The translations under genes were made by a program, and so were the position numbers. From contig NC_052131.2 of assembly GCF_016086655.4 (NCBI RefSeq), positions 12,383,940-12,447,939 on the forward strand: 64,000 bases of DNA, in the 5' to 3' direction. The notes below the pieces were generated by a model. That model had not been told where the DNA came from. It did no database searches and was given only the letters and a program-made list of their open reading frames with translations. How positions within the stretch are numbered: the first letter of the stretch is position 1; each line of letters opens with the position of its first letter. This document shows positions 26,008-36,549 of the stretch, piece after piece. Origin of the DNA: Lepeophtheirus salmonis (Eukaryota > Arthropoda > Copepoda > Siphonostomatoida > Caligidae).

Positions 26008-26419
26008 ATCCGGTTACTGACGACCGCCTTGAGTCGCCACTATAGCAGACAAAAAAATTATTATGTCAGCAATATTTTAATACTTATCTAAACTATAAAT
26101 CTTGGAATCAACTCATATGAATTTGAACAGAATTTGGTGTGGGGGTTTATCCTTGTACCGTGGTTCTACACCTCTATCTTTATATTTGACCATTTTATTC
26201 AAAAGTTAGGCGTGACCCATAAGATTTGCCTGGATTGTGACTTGAGGGATTTGATTTTTCTGAATTGATCGGATAGTGAAATTTACTATTAGACGTCTAT
26301 TTAATATAATTTTTCCTGCAATTAGCAACATCCACAAAGGTTTGATACAATAAATTAATACTTTAAATTATTTATCTTGATTTAAAGACAATAAATTCTT
26401 GAGGTATCCTTGACATTTC

Positions 26420-26443
26420 CCAGCCAGCCAGTCAGCCAGCCAT
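26420..26443. repeat. (CAGC)n tetranucleotide repeat
   Basis: About six CAGC units with one GTCA variant in the middle. Confidence 0.8.
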
Positions 26444-27414
26444 TCAATTAAATCAAACATAATTGTAAAAGTAAATATTCTTCTCAAATTAACCGAAAGA
26501 TTCCATCGACAAATACATATGTCTTTGTATTTGAAGATTTTGATATGATCAAAAGATTGATCATATATAACCAAAAGAAGTACATAAATGTATTATATGA
26601 TTTCTTAGACAAAGTAATGAGAATGTCAATTTATATAATTTCAAAGGTCCTTGATGGTGATCATCATGCTAACTTGTGTTTGATTCTATTATTTTTCTCC
26701 TGGATATTGAAAGATGAATAAAAATCAACTGGTTGCCAATAATTCATTCTGAATTATGTCTGAAATGTTACATTTTATGAAATTGTTAATATTGAGCGAT
26801 TTACTTTCTCATAAAAATATGTCTTCTTTTATGAGAAAAGTATATGCTAAATAAGTCAGAATTCATTGTATTGTATGTACTATGGAATGGGGTTTCAGAC
26901 TGCATATCCATATATATGGTATACATTCACTCAAAATTAAAAAGTATGGGATCTGGGAAATGAATTTAGATATAGCTACGTCAATCCTAAACTATTCATT
27001 ACGAATATTAAAAATACTCTTTATGATATTTAATAGATGTTTGATATCCAAGTTTGAAAAATGAAAATTTTCAATTGTTTAGAAAATATTCCAAACTCAG
27101 TTTTGATAAATTGTTATTAAATATGAAACATAGTTTTGACGTCTTAGCTATTAAACAAACAAAAAATAAAGTTTACTTTAAAATAAGACTCTTAAAAATA
27201 ATATATGCCTGAAATAAAAAAAAACCCTCTTCCTATAGGTTTGAATAAAACAATTCTCTGATTCAAGGACTCAATGGATTTTTAATCTAAGTTACGTTTT
27301 ATATTTTTATTATACCAATAAATGATATTTCTCCCCATCTTTTAACAATTCATATATTCTCTATAAACCTTCTATGTTACTTTTAATAACTTGAGAAAAT
27401 AAAATAATGTAAAG

Positions 27415-27495
27415 GCTTAAATTAGATTTTTCCAAATTTCGAGAAATTATGATAATCAGTAGCCGTGCAATTAATTTCTAACTTCTAAGCTTGTC
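27415..27495 (+). repeat. Repeat also present at 29303-29400
   Basis: GGCTTAAATTAGATTTTTCC and AAATTATGATAATCAGTAG match, with changes, GGCTTAAAGTTGATTTTTTC and AAATGATGATAATCCGTAAC at 29303-29353. The two copies flank the LINE remnant in the same orientation; too long and diverged to be a target-site duplication. Confidence 0.5.
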
Positions 27496-27584
27496 CACTG
27501 CTTCCGATGTCTAAGGTTTGATCACATCAAAGCTAAATTACTGTTGTGAAGAGAACTTATTGGGAGCTCGAAAAAAACTTCCGA

Positions 27585-28110
27585 AATGAATAAGGACTAC
27601 CTATCAGAATAAGATGACTTGTTGAGGTGGGGGAGACGAATGAGACTATCGAGGAGGAAGATGATGAAGAGTGTGAATTTACTGAAGAAAGAAAAGAAGC
27701 TCATCAAACTGAGGAATTATATCATTTACTTAACATGAGTTCATCAGGAGATTGTAACCTAGACTCAATCCCTGTACGGGCTGATCAACACATGACTAAT
27801 AACCAAGGAGACCATAACCGTATTGTTCAATATAAAGGAGGATATAACTTCTTCTGACAAAAAACTACGATGGGGCGAGATGAGTGTTTGGATTCAATGC
27901 CTAATAATCCCCATGAACTAAGAGATAATTAGAGATTAATCCTTGACAAAAAAAATCAAAGAAAAAATCACAGGAAACAGATAACTTAACTCAAAGATTG
28001 CCATGATCCAAGCGACCGTTTAAGTACCCAATAGATGAAGAAGATATAAAGAACAAATATCTGACTCAGGAACAAATCAATCACCTATAATACGTCATGT
28101 CTGGTGTGTA
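27585..28110 (+). pseudogene. Unidentified acidic-N-terminus ORF remnant, probably retroelement ORF1
   Basis: Starts at ATG 27585 (MNKDYLSE, then a stop and a frameshift) and continues 27627-27857 with the acidic run EEEDDEECEFTEE and later NNQGDHNRIVQYKGGYNFF; after the stop the reading goes on as GRDECLDSMPNNPHELRDN. Further on, another frame gives KYPIDEEDIKNKYLTQEQIN (about 28020-28080). I recognise no domain. Its place just 5' of a LINE endonuclease suggests ORF1 of the same element; a decayed host gene is the alternative. Confidence 0.35.
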
Positions 28111-28369
28111 TTTATACTTTTATTTGTTCAATTTAGAAATATTAGGGTGTTTTTTTTATTTTTATATAAGCAATATTGGTCATCAATAATGACTCATTTA
28201 AGTTTATTATTTGATAGTTTCTTATACGCTTAATTTTTTATGATGTCCCCTACTCATCCCTCTACTCGTTACTTCTTGAATTTCCAGTTTTTTTAAATAT
28301 TTTTATAGCTGTAAGCGTAAATTTGATAGTTTGGGGCTTTTTTTTAAAATTTTTATAAATCAGCTCTAA

Positions 28370-29301
28370 GACTCTTAATATTATATCTTCAACGCAAATT
28401 CTGGAGCTTATAGATCTAAGCTTAAAAGAGTTGTGGATAGTTTATTAGAGTTGGTGCCGAAATATTATCCTTTTACGACACGAGAATAGACAAGTGTAAC
28501 TGCAGTGGGAACCTTATTAGGAGTTATAAAATTTTCTTGCACCAGCGAGCTATAAAAAAGTATTTGAAGATATCGAAGGCAACTATCCTGTTGTGACCGT
28601 AAACTGGGGCAAATTTCGTGTATGGACATAATAAGAACAAACCAGGATTCTATTATTCTATTTTTATTAAGCTAATCGAGTAGGATAACATGAATTGTGG
28701 GATATGATTGTAATGAGAGATTTTAATACGGCAATGGACTAAAGAAGAGATACAAATAATTGCGTGAATGAAAATAATCCTAACGCAACAAAAATGGTGA
28801 AATAATTTCTGAATACTCGAGGTTTAAAAGATGCAGCCACAAAATTTCAAGAAAAACCAAAACACACTTTGAAGAAATTCAGGGGGCTTGGGATGTTATC
28901 TTTCAAAAAAAATTGGAGGACTCTTTATTTTATTTTTGATTGGACGAATTTTTGAGGAGGGGTCTGTATGGTCATAGTTACTTAAGATAAAAACTGGAGG
29001 AGAAGACTGGGCAAGACTTAGAGATAATAAAAGGCAAAGGTTAATTTAGTTGCTCCAAATCATAAAGGACATGGGTATTTACTGGTAAGAAAACGATGGA
29101 ATTAATTCTGAAATTTCAAAAAAAGTTTTATCAACTATGAATTGACAAGAATCTATGGATGGGAATCCAAGACTAGACTACATTAACCACCTATCTCCTT
29201 ATTTGTTAACGTGTGTGTTTAATATGATTGAAGTTTGTTTTGAATAAATGTTGTAATCATATTGAAATGTAGTTGTACTGTTTTACAAAAAAAAAAAAAA
29301 A
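28370..29301 (+). pseudogene. LINE remnant: apurinic-type endonuclease domain, poly(A) end
   Basis: At about 28705-28735 the sequence reads VMRDFNTAMD, the core of the LINE endonuclease motif (usual xGDFNxxxx), followed by NENNPNATKMVK, NTRGLKDAATKF and PKHTL, which follows the normal course of that domain (helix, then GLxDxxR..HP..xxTW). Gly before Asp is Arg here. No reverse-transcriptase motif is visible downstream: 28900-29200 is full of stops. An A-run at 29287-29301 looks like the retrotransposed tail. The polymerase must have been deleted or decayed. Confidence 0.6.
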
Positions 29302-29302
29302 A

Positions 29303-29400
29303 CGGGCTTAAAGTTGATTTTTTCAAATTTTGAAAAATGATGATAATCCGTAACTTACAAAACATTTCCAGCTCACTTATAAAATTATAAGATATAGTTT
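29303..29400 (+). repeat. Second copy of the 27415 repeat
   Basis: See 27415-27495. It is followed by AGTTTGACATCTAAGCTATC (about 29395-29414), which itself resembles GTTTTGACGTCTTAGCTATT at 27132-27151, so the shared unit may be longer and rearranged. Confidence 0.5.
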
Positions 29401-29419
29401 GACATCTAAGCTATCTAAC

Positions 29420-30440
29420 AAATTTTTTTGCTTAAAACAAGCACAGGAACCAAAATGAAATGAACTGAATACTAGTCTTCCACAGATAAACAAAGTTTAA
29501 GGTATACATGTTTAATAGGCCATAAAAGGAAGTTATATGGAACTTAAGAAAAGCACTATTGAAACTATACATTTATAATTAACTTCAAACGAACTTGAGT
29601 TAAATTACAAGCCTCAATGTTATTATTTTTTACAAAGACTGATATGGACATAATTTATTAGGAAATTTTCTCCCCCCTCAGGAATTTCATAATAATCGTG
29701 TATTAATTCTACAGCAATAATTAAAAATTATAATTAAGTATCTAAAAATCATATTTGGGGAGGGGGGAGGGTTCTTGGTTTAAAAAAAAACAAAACAATT
29801 TTTGGTACAAAATTTCTTCAACCTAACAACTTTTTTTTTTGGGGGGGGGTGCAAGCTTATCCAGCTCCCACTCACCCCTGTGGACGCCCTTAGGTCAATA
29901 CAGGTTCTTACATCATAATAAAATGTTTCTAGTAAACACAAAAGCAAGTTAGAATGATTTTTCTAAAATTGATTGTGCACTACATTTGACTTCTTCGATA
30001 AATTATTATCAAGCTTGATTTAAAAAATATTGTTATTCACCATTTGAAAGAATAGCAAATTACACTTAAAGAGACTAAAATTGATTTTCACGATAAAGGA
30101 ATGATAAATTGACAGATTTTATCTAAAATACCTTATCAGAGACAATATATGTAAGGTTCTAAACTATTGTGTCAACTTTTTTGTATTGTAAGTTATCCAT
30201 CAAATATTAATACAGACCCTATAATTAGCTCCAATATGTTTATGAAATATCGGCCTGTATGTATTTCAATTTATTGTGATTTTCTTTTTTTCTTTATTTT
30301 TGTTCAAAATCGTTTTATTTTTGATGGCGTTGTGTGTGTTCTGAAATGAGAGACCATCTGATTTGATTAATTATAGGTAAACAATATATAGATTAACAAC
30401 CACTCCATCTGCCCATCTGTCTTTGATGTACATATATTTC
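29420..30440. other. AT-rich DNA, no gene seen
   Basis: No gene. Contains a G-rich patch at 29756-29771 and a T10 run joined to a G9 run (29831-29849). Confidence 0.45.
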
Positions 30441-30454
30441 CTAATATATATATA

Positions 30455-30510
30455 TAGCTCTGAAGAATAATTTTTCTAGAGCACGTTGTCCATTGTGCTA
30501 CTTTGTTTGA
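30455..30510 (-). repeat. SINE-like repeat head fragment, minus strand
   Basis: Reverse complement reads GTAGCACAATGGACAACGTG (30501-30482) then CTCTAGAAAAATTATTC, the A-box half of the tRNA-like head. The B-box half has been replaced by an (AT)n run. Confidence 0.5.
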
Positions 30511-30519
30511 CTTTTCTTA

Positions 30520-33500
30520 TGATGTTCAATTCAGAGTTTCTTATCTCCCAATTGCGGTCATTTTCAAAAATTGTATTTTACAGTTACAGAACAGTTTAAT
30601 TTCAGTATACGCTATAAGACTGCAATCTCGACCTAAATCGGTTTAAAATAGATATGTTAAACTAAAAAATAGGATATTCAAACACTCATATCTTCTAAAC
30701 TTATAGAATTCGATCCATAGATTTGAAGTATAATATTTCAAATAAACGAATTTAACTCGTTGTTGCTTCCCATAAAACCCTTATTTGATTACTTTTCTGG
30801 ATTTTTTAGCCATCCCAGTATCAAAATAAATATATAACAATAAAAAACTCTATTTACCCTTACAGTTAGTAAAATTTTACTCATACTTATAATACTTATC
30901 ATATTTAACAATTATATTTTTGACCAGTGAATTCGTTAATTAAATCTCAAATATGTAAATAACATAGAAACTATTGCATTACCATCCCCCAAAAATTGGA
31001 TACAGGCAGTAAATATATGATAAATTAAGTGTTGACATAGAAGTTGTAAAAATAGGGTATACACAGGATATTACAAAGATATTTGTGTCTTTGGGGTGGA
31101 TATTTATCTCAGAAAAAATTGTAAAAATCATTAAATCATTTTAGCTTGCTTTTGTATTGGTGGTCCACATATCCAGTTGAGAATAAATCACATAAGCCCA
31201 TATAAAAAAACAACATATACATTTCTTTGAATTGTATGAAAGAATCATTATTCACTCTGTTTTTCTTATGATACTCTATTGTATATTCTTATGTGTGTTC
31301 CCTATTAATTATCCTATTTCCATTCTATTTTCTGTGAAATACGTATACCTGTTGGCTAGCCCCAGTTTTAATAATACCTCATTGTATTAATGGAATATTA
31401 TATATCAATTAAAATAATGGCTACTTAAATTATTTGAGTATACTATTATTATTATTTTTTAATCGGTATTTGTTGCAAATCAATATCATTGGTAAATAGA
31501 TTAATGGAGAAAATGTAATACACACAATAATAATAGATCAAATAGAGTCATTGAAGTTTTTTCAAATAAAATAATAAAAACTACATAAGGAATAATAAAA
31601 TAGTAAGAGTACTATGTGCATTGTACGTCAATACAGTTAATAGACTTGAGGTTGCATAGATTTATGATATAGTTCCGATGGATTAATTTATTTATAGTAT
31701 TGTTCATTATTTAGGGCGTCATTGTCATTAAAATAAAAAAAGAGGCAAACAACTACAATAGCAAAATAGTTTTTTTTACTCTCCATTGTCAAACCTCCTC
31801 ATCAAAGCAATACACCGTTTAATAAAAGTTTCAAACCCTGTAGGAAAACTTCCCCAGCAAATTTAAAGTACTTAAAAATAAAACATGCATATAAGAAATA
31901 TAATGATTGAAATAGTAGAAAATCATGGAAACATAAATCCAAGACCTCTTCATGCACTTGTATTCGCCGACTTGGCTGAAAAGGATTCAAGGATATCCAT
32001 TGTACATACTATTCAAGCCTTGGTAGAATAAGCAAGATATTATTATCTCTGGGACTTTTCAAATAATATATACAATTTTCAGGTTTTAATTGTATGTCGA
32101 TGACGTTTCTACTTGCCCATCTAAAGCATTGCGTTCCTACCGTACTTTTTACAGATATACAATCCACCATTTTAACAAAAGGAGTTTATTTCGTGCAAAA
32201 AAAAAAAAAAAATGGAATAAGGTCTTGATGTTTGCTTTACAAAAGGAGCACAGTCTATACTCAACATTTTGTTTGAATTATTAGTCAAAAAAGATGAGGT
32301 GGCCAATCCATATCTCAACCATTTTGATGTGAATCTGTTAAGTTATTTTGAAGTATTGCCTTAGAGCTGCCTTTACCATTTATTTCAGGTCCAGTCTTTC
32401 CAATCTTCTCTTGACGATAAGATTGACCCTCCGTCCTTGACATTGTTTATTGTATATCTTATTCTACTATCTATTAGAATGTTCTTCCACTGCTTTGGAG
32501 AAGGGTGTTGTAGGCTCGAGGTTACAGCTTTAAGAATAGTAGCTTGAGACTAATCTCTTGGTTCTAATTAATAGAATGAAATTGCCTATATCTGTTTCTC
32601 CACGATATAGATATTGACAAACAGAAGTTATTTTCTTCTTCCATGAAAAATACATCTTGACTTCTCAACCTATAATTGCTAATAATTGAATTTTGAAAAC
32701 ATTTTTCCCCGAGCAAGTTGGCATCTATTTATAAAACTCAACATTATAATTAGTATACTTTATTACTATTACTTATGACCTAGGCCAATCGTACTACAGG
32801 TTATTATTGATTATTTTGTGCATACATCTTGCTCTTTGAGATGTATGAAATATGTTATATATCAATGGGAAGTTTGTAGTTTAAGAAATTTAGTGGTACT
32901 CAGTGGGTTAATACATTTTTTAATAAGCGTTTAATTTAAATTTTAAGAAGGAAACAATAAATATACTCTGACCGATTGTTCTTTGTTTTTTTAAATCAAA
33001 AAGGAATTTTGAAAGATGGTAAATCCTTAATACCTCAGATCACGCGTTCATCCTTTTTAGATTTCAGCAAAATAGTTACTAAAGTGTTAGTAAGAGCTGT
33101 GATATTCGGGCCACTTTTCACAAATGGGTGATGTACATACAATTTATTATTTAAAAGCTAACAGCCCAGGAAATTCAGTGGTACCAATAGTTTTGTTTTC
33201 TTTATAAATAAGCGTTTAATGAAACATTAAAAAACAAACAAAACAAGTAGCATGTGTGACCCTCGAAATAAAAATCATTAAATTAGTTATTTTAACAATT
33301 TATACCAGTCTTTGTTTACTTCTACGAATAATTCCAAGCCTACGTGTTGACAAGTTCTAACTTTTTTTAATGCCCAAAAAATAATCTAATTCTAACTCTG
33401 TAGCGATAAATATAATACTTGAAGGACTATATTGCATATAACTTTCTAGGCATGTAGGTGTAATAAATATATGCATGGTACTAGTTTGTTAGCCACTACT

Positions 33501-34010
33501 CTAGAGTCTAATTCGACTATATAAACCTTGATTAACCTAATCAAGGATATTATGTTATTTGAAAAAAAACAAAAAAACAAATTGACAATTACAATTATTT
33601 ACATTCCGTTAGCTAATTGAATATTAAAACTAGATCGACGGTGGTAAAACACTTTTCTATGGCGACTGCTGGTAGAAAAAATAAATCCACTTGTATAATA
33701 TGCAATGCAAATTATTCATTTTCTTTACAAAATGATTTAAAAATTTAAAAAAAAAGATCCAATAAACTTTTTTGATTTATATCTAACAAATAAAAGTAAA
33801 TATAAACCTGAACAAAAGGGGTATAGTACTTGCAGACTACTTCCTCGGATCATTTTTGATCCGATCAAAGTTCCAAAATAATACTGACCAATAAAAAGAG
33901 ATGTTTGACTCTGTTATGATTACTAAAGTTAAAATACAAGTATTAACTGGTTGCTTCACATCAACCGATTGAATTCCATTTTGTCTGAGTACATATTTCA
34001 ACAAATAACA
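30520..34010. other. AT-rich DNA, no gene seen
   Basis: No gene I can support. A diverged direct repeat: AAATTTAGTGGTACTCAGTG plus TAATAAGCGTTTAATTTAAA (32887-32942) against AAATTCAGTGGTACCAATAG plus AATAAGCGTTTAATGAAAC (33171-33226). Confidence 0.4.
33840..33859. repeat. Perfect 8-bp hairpin
   Basis: TCGGATCA-TTTT-TGATCCGA. Isolated; no element attached that I can see. Confidence 0.7.
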
Positions 34011-34044
34011 ATCGGTGGGTACAAAACCTATTACATTCCCCCCG

Positions 34045-34135
34045 CTATAACCGGTTTTTTTTTAAATGTTCCCTTAAATGGTGAGATGGAGTAGCACTTC
34101 TTAAGTATAACTATACATTTTGGTATTATAGTTAT
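34045..34135 (+). repeat. Second copy of the 10690 repeat
   Basis: See 10690-10770. Here it lies about 70 bp before a SINE-like repeat body; at 10.7 kb it lies about 60 bp before a head copy. Confidence 0.45.
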
Positions 34136-34204
34136 TCCATCTGACCAAGGAACGGTCTTTGAAGCACATATATGTTAATGCTAATCCGGGAACATTATCG
34201 GCAT

Positions 34205-34500
34205 GTTAAAAAAAAAAAATCATGGTAACCCTGACAATTAGACAATTAGTAGAAAGGTTTGGAAATAATCAAGGATATAGGCAAGAATTACCTAGACTTG
34301 ACTTCTACTCTGAGTCCAACAAGTCTTACAATTATTACTCTACAATAAATGTTCAAGGTTACTCAAAAAGGAAGCTCATTCCTTGGGAATTAAATGATAA
34401 TAAAAAGACAAATTCAGTTTGAAAGAAACCAAAAAAAAAAAAAAAAAACCCGGCGAGCTACAATATGCAACCGATTTCTATCACTATTCATATTGTATAT
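34205..34500 (+). repeat. SINE-like repeat body and 3' region
   Basis: ATCATGGTAACCCTGACAAT (34219-34238), TTGACTTCTACTCTGAGTCC (34298-34317), AACAAGTCTTACAATTATTA (34318-34337), then the 3' region with an A-run (34431-34447) and CCCGGCGAGCTACAATATGC. The last part corresponds to CTGGCCAGCTAAAAAGTACA in the 42.6 kb copy. Confidence 0.6.
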
Positions 34501-34504
34501 TTAT

Positions 34505-34535
34505 TTCTCTAAAAGCGACCGTGAATCCGTATCCA
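34505..34535 (-). repeat. SINE-like B-box half, minus strand
   Basis: Reverse complement reads ATACGGATTCACGGTCGCTT then TTAGAGAAATAAATAT, matching the B-box half of the head at 7687 and 9572. It faces the body copy at 34205-34500. Confidence 0.5.
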
Positions 34536-34900
34536 TATATATATATAAGTAAATACTTAACGCTAAGTAAGGATACAATTTTTATTCATGACTAAATTGC
34601 ATTTTGTCTTTTCGTAAATCATTTATTATTACAAATAAATAGGGGACAAAACAAAAATATTGAAATAAAAATTGATAATACATTATTCCAAACAAATGAA
34701 TTGATAAGAAACTGGTTTGATTCAAAGACTCCTTTTATATTTGAAAGTTATAGAATATATTATTTTCTAATGTGTGACTCATTACTCGTAGGTGCATCCT
34801 TATCACTTCATAAAATCTAGTTGTAATTGATAGATGTATAATATTAAGTAACTCTTGGCGCCATTTGGTTTTGAAATTCATTTGAATGTGACCATATACA

Positions 34901-34940
34901 ACAGGGGTGACCAAAAGTTGTAAGGCTACAACTTTTGGCA
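34901..34940. repeat. Possible hAT-type transposon end with a perfect hairpin
   Basis: ACAGGGGTGACCAAAAGTTG begins at 34901. Within it CCAAAAGTTGTA (34911-34922) and TACAACTTTTGG (34927-34938) form a perfect 12-bp stem with loop AGGC. A CAGGGGTG start followed at once by a hairpin is how several hAT (Charlie-like) terminal repeats look. No transposase or opposite end identified. Confidence 0.4.
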
Positions 34941-35099
34941 CGTAATATTTTTGTGCTAAAACTTCCAATCTACAATCTGAGTGGTTGTAATTTGAAAGGC
35001 AATCTGAGTCCAATCCACTTCTTTTCATATAAAAAGAAACGTTATTTAAGTACATTTATGTATGTAGTGAGATGCACTAGCTAAGAAAAACCAGTCGAA

Positions 35100-35420
35100 T
35101 CATGGTGGCAAATCTCGGCGTCAAATATGCTTGACTCTTAAGATTCTATCAAATACATCATCAAAAAGATTAAAAAGAAAAAAAAAAAGCTTGTGAAAAG
35201 TCTAGAAATAGACGTCCAAGTTCTTCTGGTAATATCGTGAACGTCCGGAATATCAAAGCTAAAATGTACTTAAACCCAAACTGATCAATAGAAAAAATAA
35301 CAAAGAAGATCTAAGTGTTAATGAGGTTGAAAAATAGTCCATAAGGACTTAAGTATGGTTTTATTCATATTTTTTTACTTAAGAATGTCACAAATGCATT
35401 CATAGACCAAGTATTTTGAA
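35100..35420 (+). pseudogene. Tc1/mariner transposase N-terminal remnant
   Basis: After a Lys run at 35168-35190 the frame reads ACEKSRNRRPSSSGNIVNVR then NIKAKMYLNPN, matching the basic linker and second helix-turn-helix entry of a mariner transposase (usual ..RSGRPRT..T.ENI.AI......P). VHKDLS further on suits the end of the DNA-binding domain. Stops interrupt it and no catalytic Asp block follows before the next remnant starts near 35540. It could be part of the same nested cluster as 35540-36540 but cannot be its N-terminus, which is present separately. Confidence 0.5.
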
Positions 35421-35539
35421 AGAAAGCAAAAATTATTATTCTCGCAAATAGTGTGTCAACCGTGATTATTTACTTATCCCTATTATGCAAATTCTGAGAG
35501 GTTAAGAGTGATTTTTTACAATGTTCTGAATAACAATAC

Positions 35540-36545
35540 TGTCCAACACATAATTAGGTTTCGATGGCTAAGAAAAACAATGTCCTAGTCTCCATAATGA
35601 GCACACGGTACGAGAAGGGCTCCTCCTTGTAGGATTTTCTCAGAAGGCCACCTGGGAGCAGACTGAGGTCTCGAGGAAGATTATTTACAATGATTTCATG
35701 CGTTTGAAGGTCGGGAAGAACCTCAAACACTCTGCAGGAGTTGACCGAAACCCCTCCATGTCCGTCAACCACCTGAAATCGGCCTTCAAGGAAATGCCAA
35801 ATTCTTCAAATGTCTCCACAACCAAACACCTTGCTTCAGTGATGATGTTAGGCCTATTTGCATCCAACTGGAAGGCCACAAGTCCCGCGTGGTTCCCATT
35901 AGTACACAGTATGAAGGCTGATTAGTACGTCAAAATTCTGGACACCAAAGTTCGTTTACAATTCTCCCTGGGTGTTCCAACAAGATGGAGCATCTACTCA
36001 CACAGCAAAGTGTTGTGTATTGACGAAGGTTGAAGAGGTACAAATTATTGAATAAAAATGAATCCAGGACGACCGAGAGAAAAGACGTGGAGGAATACAG
36101 CAAGGATTGTTTAACAGGAAGACGTATATTCTTATTAATACATAATACAATACTCTGATATATATAATACATCGCTATTTATACTGATAAAAGGTAAAGA
36201 CTATACTTTACATACACACATATATATGTATATACACGACAATACTAAAAAAGTAGGAGAAATAATAAGAGAGAATGTAAGGAGAAGCGAATACATTACA
36301 CAATGAAACCCCAAGATTTGCTCCAAGCCAATATGCCCTTTTGGGAAAAATATTTCTGGCCGCCGCAGAACCCCATAGACTATTCTATTTAAGCACGCGT
36401 GGAGTCCAAGGTCTGCAGGAGATGCCACAACAGCACTTTCTCCCTAAAGACCTCAGTCAACAACACCTTGGTCTCCATGAACGCCAAGTAGATGCAGAGT
36501 GTCTGCATGCCTGGAGCTGACCATCAATTCTGAGGGTAAATACAT
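35540..36545 (+). pseudogene. Tc1/mariner transposase, interrupted by a solo LTR
   Basis: Order of blocks: DNA-binding domain with VSRKIIYNDFMRLKVGKNLK (about 35671-35730) and NPSMSVNHLKSAFKEMPN; an in-frame jump to VSTTKHLASVMMLGLFASNW (about 35809-35868), which drops the segment with the first catalytic Asp; FQQDGASTHTAK (about 35974-36010) with the second Asp; then, after the inserted LTR, ANMPFWEKYFWPPQNPIDYS (about 36328-36387), where the usual PDLNPLDYS has lost residues including the third catalytic Asp; then ARVESKVCRRCHNSTFSLK and TSVNNTLVSMNAK. Several stops and frame changes. GC-rich compared with its flanks. Confidence 0.85.
36011..36300 (-). mobile_element. 290-bp solo LTR inside the mariner remnant
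   Basis: Begins TGTTGTGTATTG and ends ATACATTACA, i.e. TG...CA on both strands, flanked by CAAAG (36006-36010) and CAATG (36301-36305), a 5-bp target duplication with one change. On the minus strand it carries TATAAATAG (36183-36175) in the middle and a CAATAA-type signal towards its end, the layout of a promoter-plus-polyadenylation LTR. Taking out the LTR and one duplication brings the transposase frame on either side back into register, which supports these borders. LTR superfamily not certain; Ty1/copia-like by size. Confidence 0.75.
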
Positions 36546-36549
36546 TGAC

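Larger units (their letters stand above)
24550..27410. other. AT-rich DNA with simple repeats, no gene seen
   Basis: Contains the repeats listed separately at 25045-25560, 25655, 25991 and 26420. The small frames 25392-25604, 26368-26574 and 26882-27064 show nothing recognisable. Confidence 0.45.

Noticed and set aside
32090..32284. Frame starting MYVDDVSTCPSK, with the YVDD of reverse transcriptases
   Set aside because: No other polymerase motif nearby in any frame, and the rest of the frame is low-complexity Lys; most likely chance.
33659..33740. MATAGRKNKSTCIICNANYS, a possible CxxC zinc-finger start
   Set aside because: Only about 20 residues, no following His pair or hAT domain; not enough to call.
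34735..35055. 106-codon minus-strand frame
   Set aside because: It runs through the hairpin of a probable hAT end and shows no domain; likely chance.
35698..36428. Several overlapping frames on both strands (35685-35879, 35930-36172, 36201-36428 minus)
   Set aside because: Antisense shadows of the mariner remnant and the LTR inside it.
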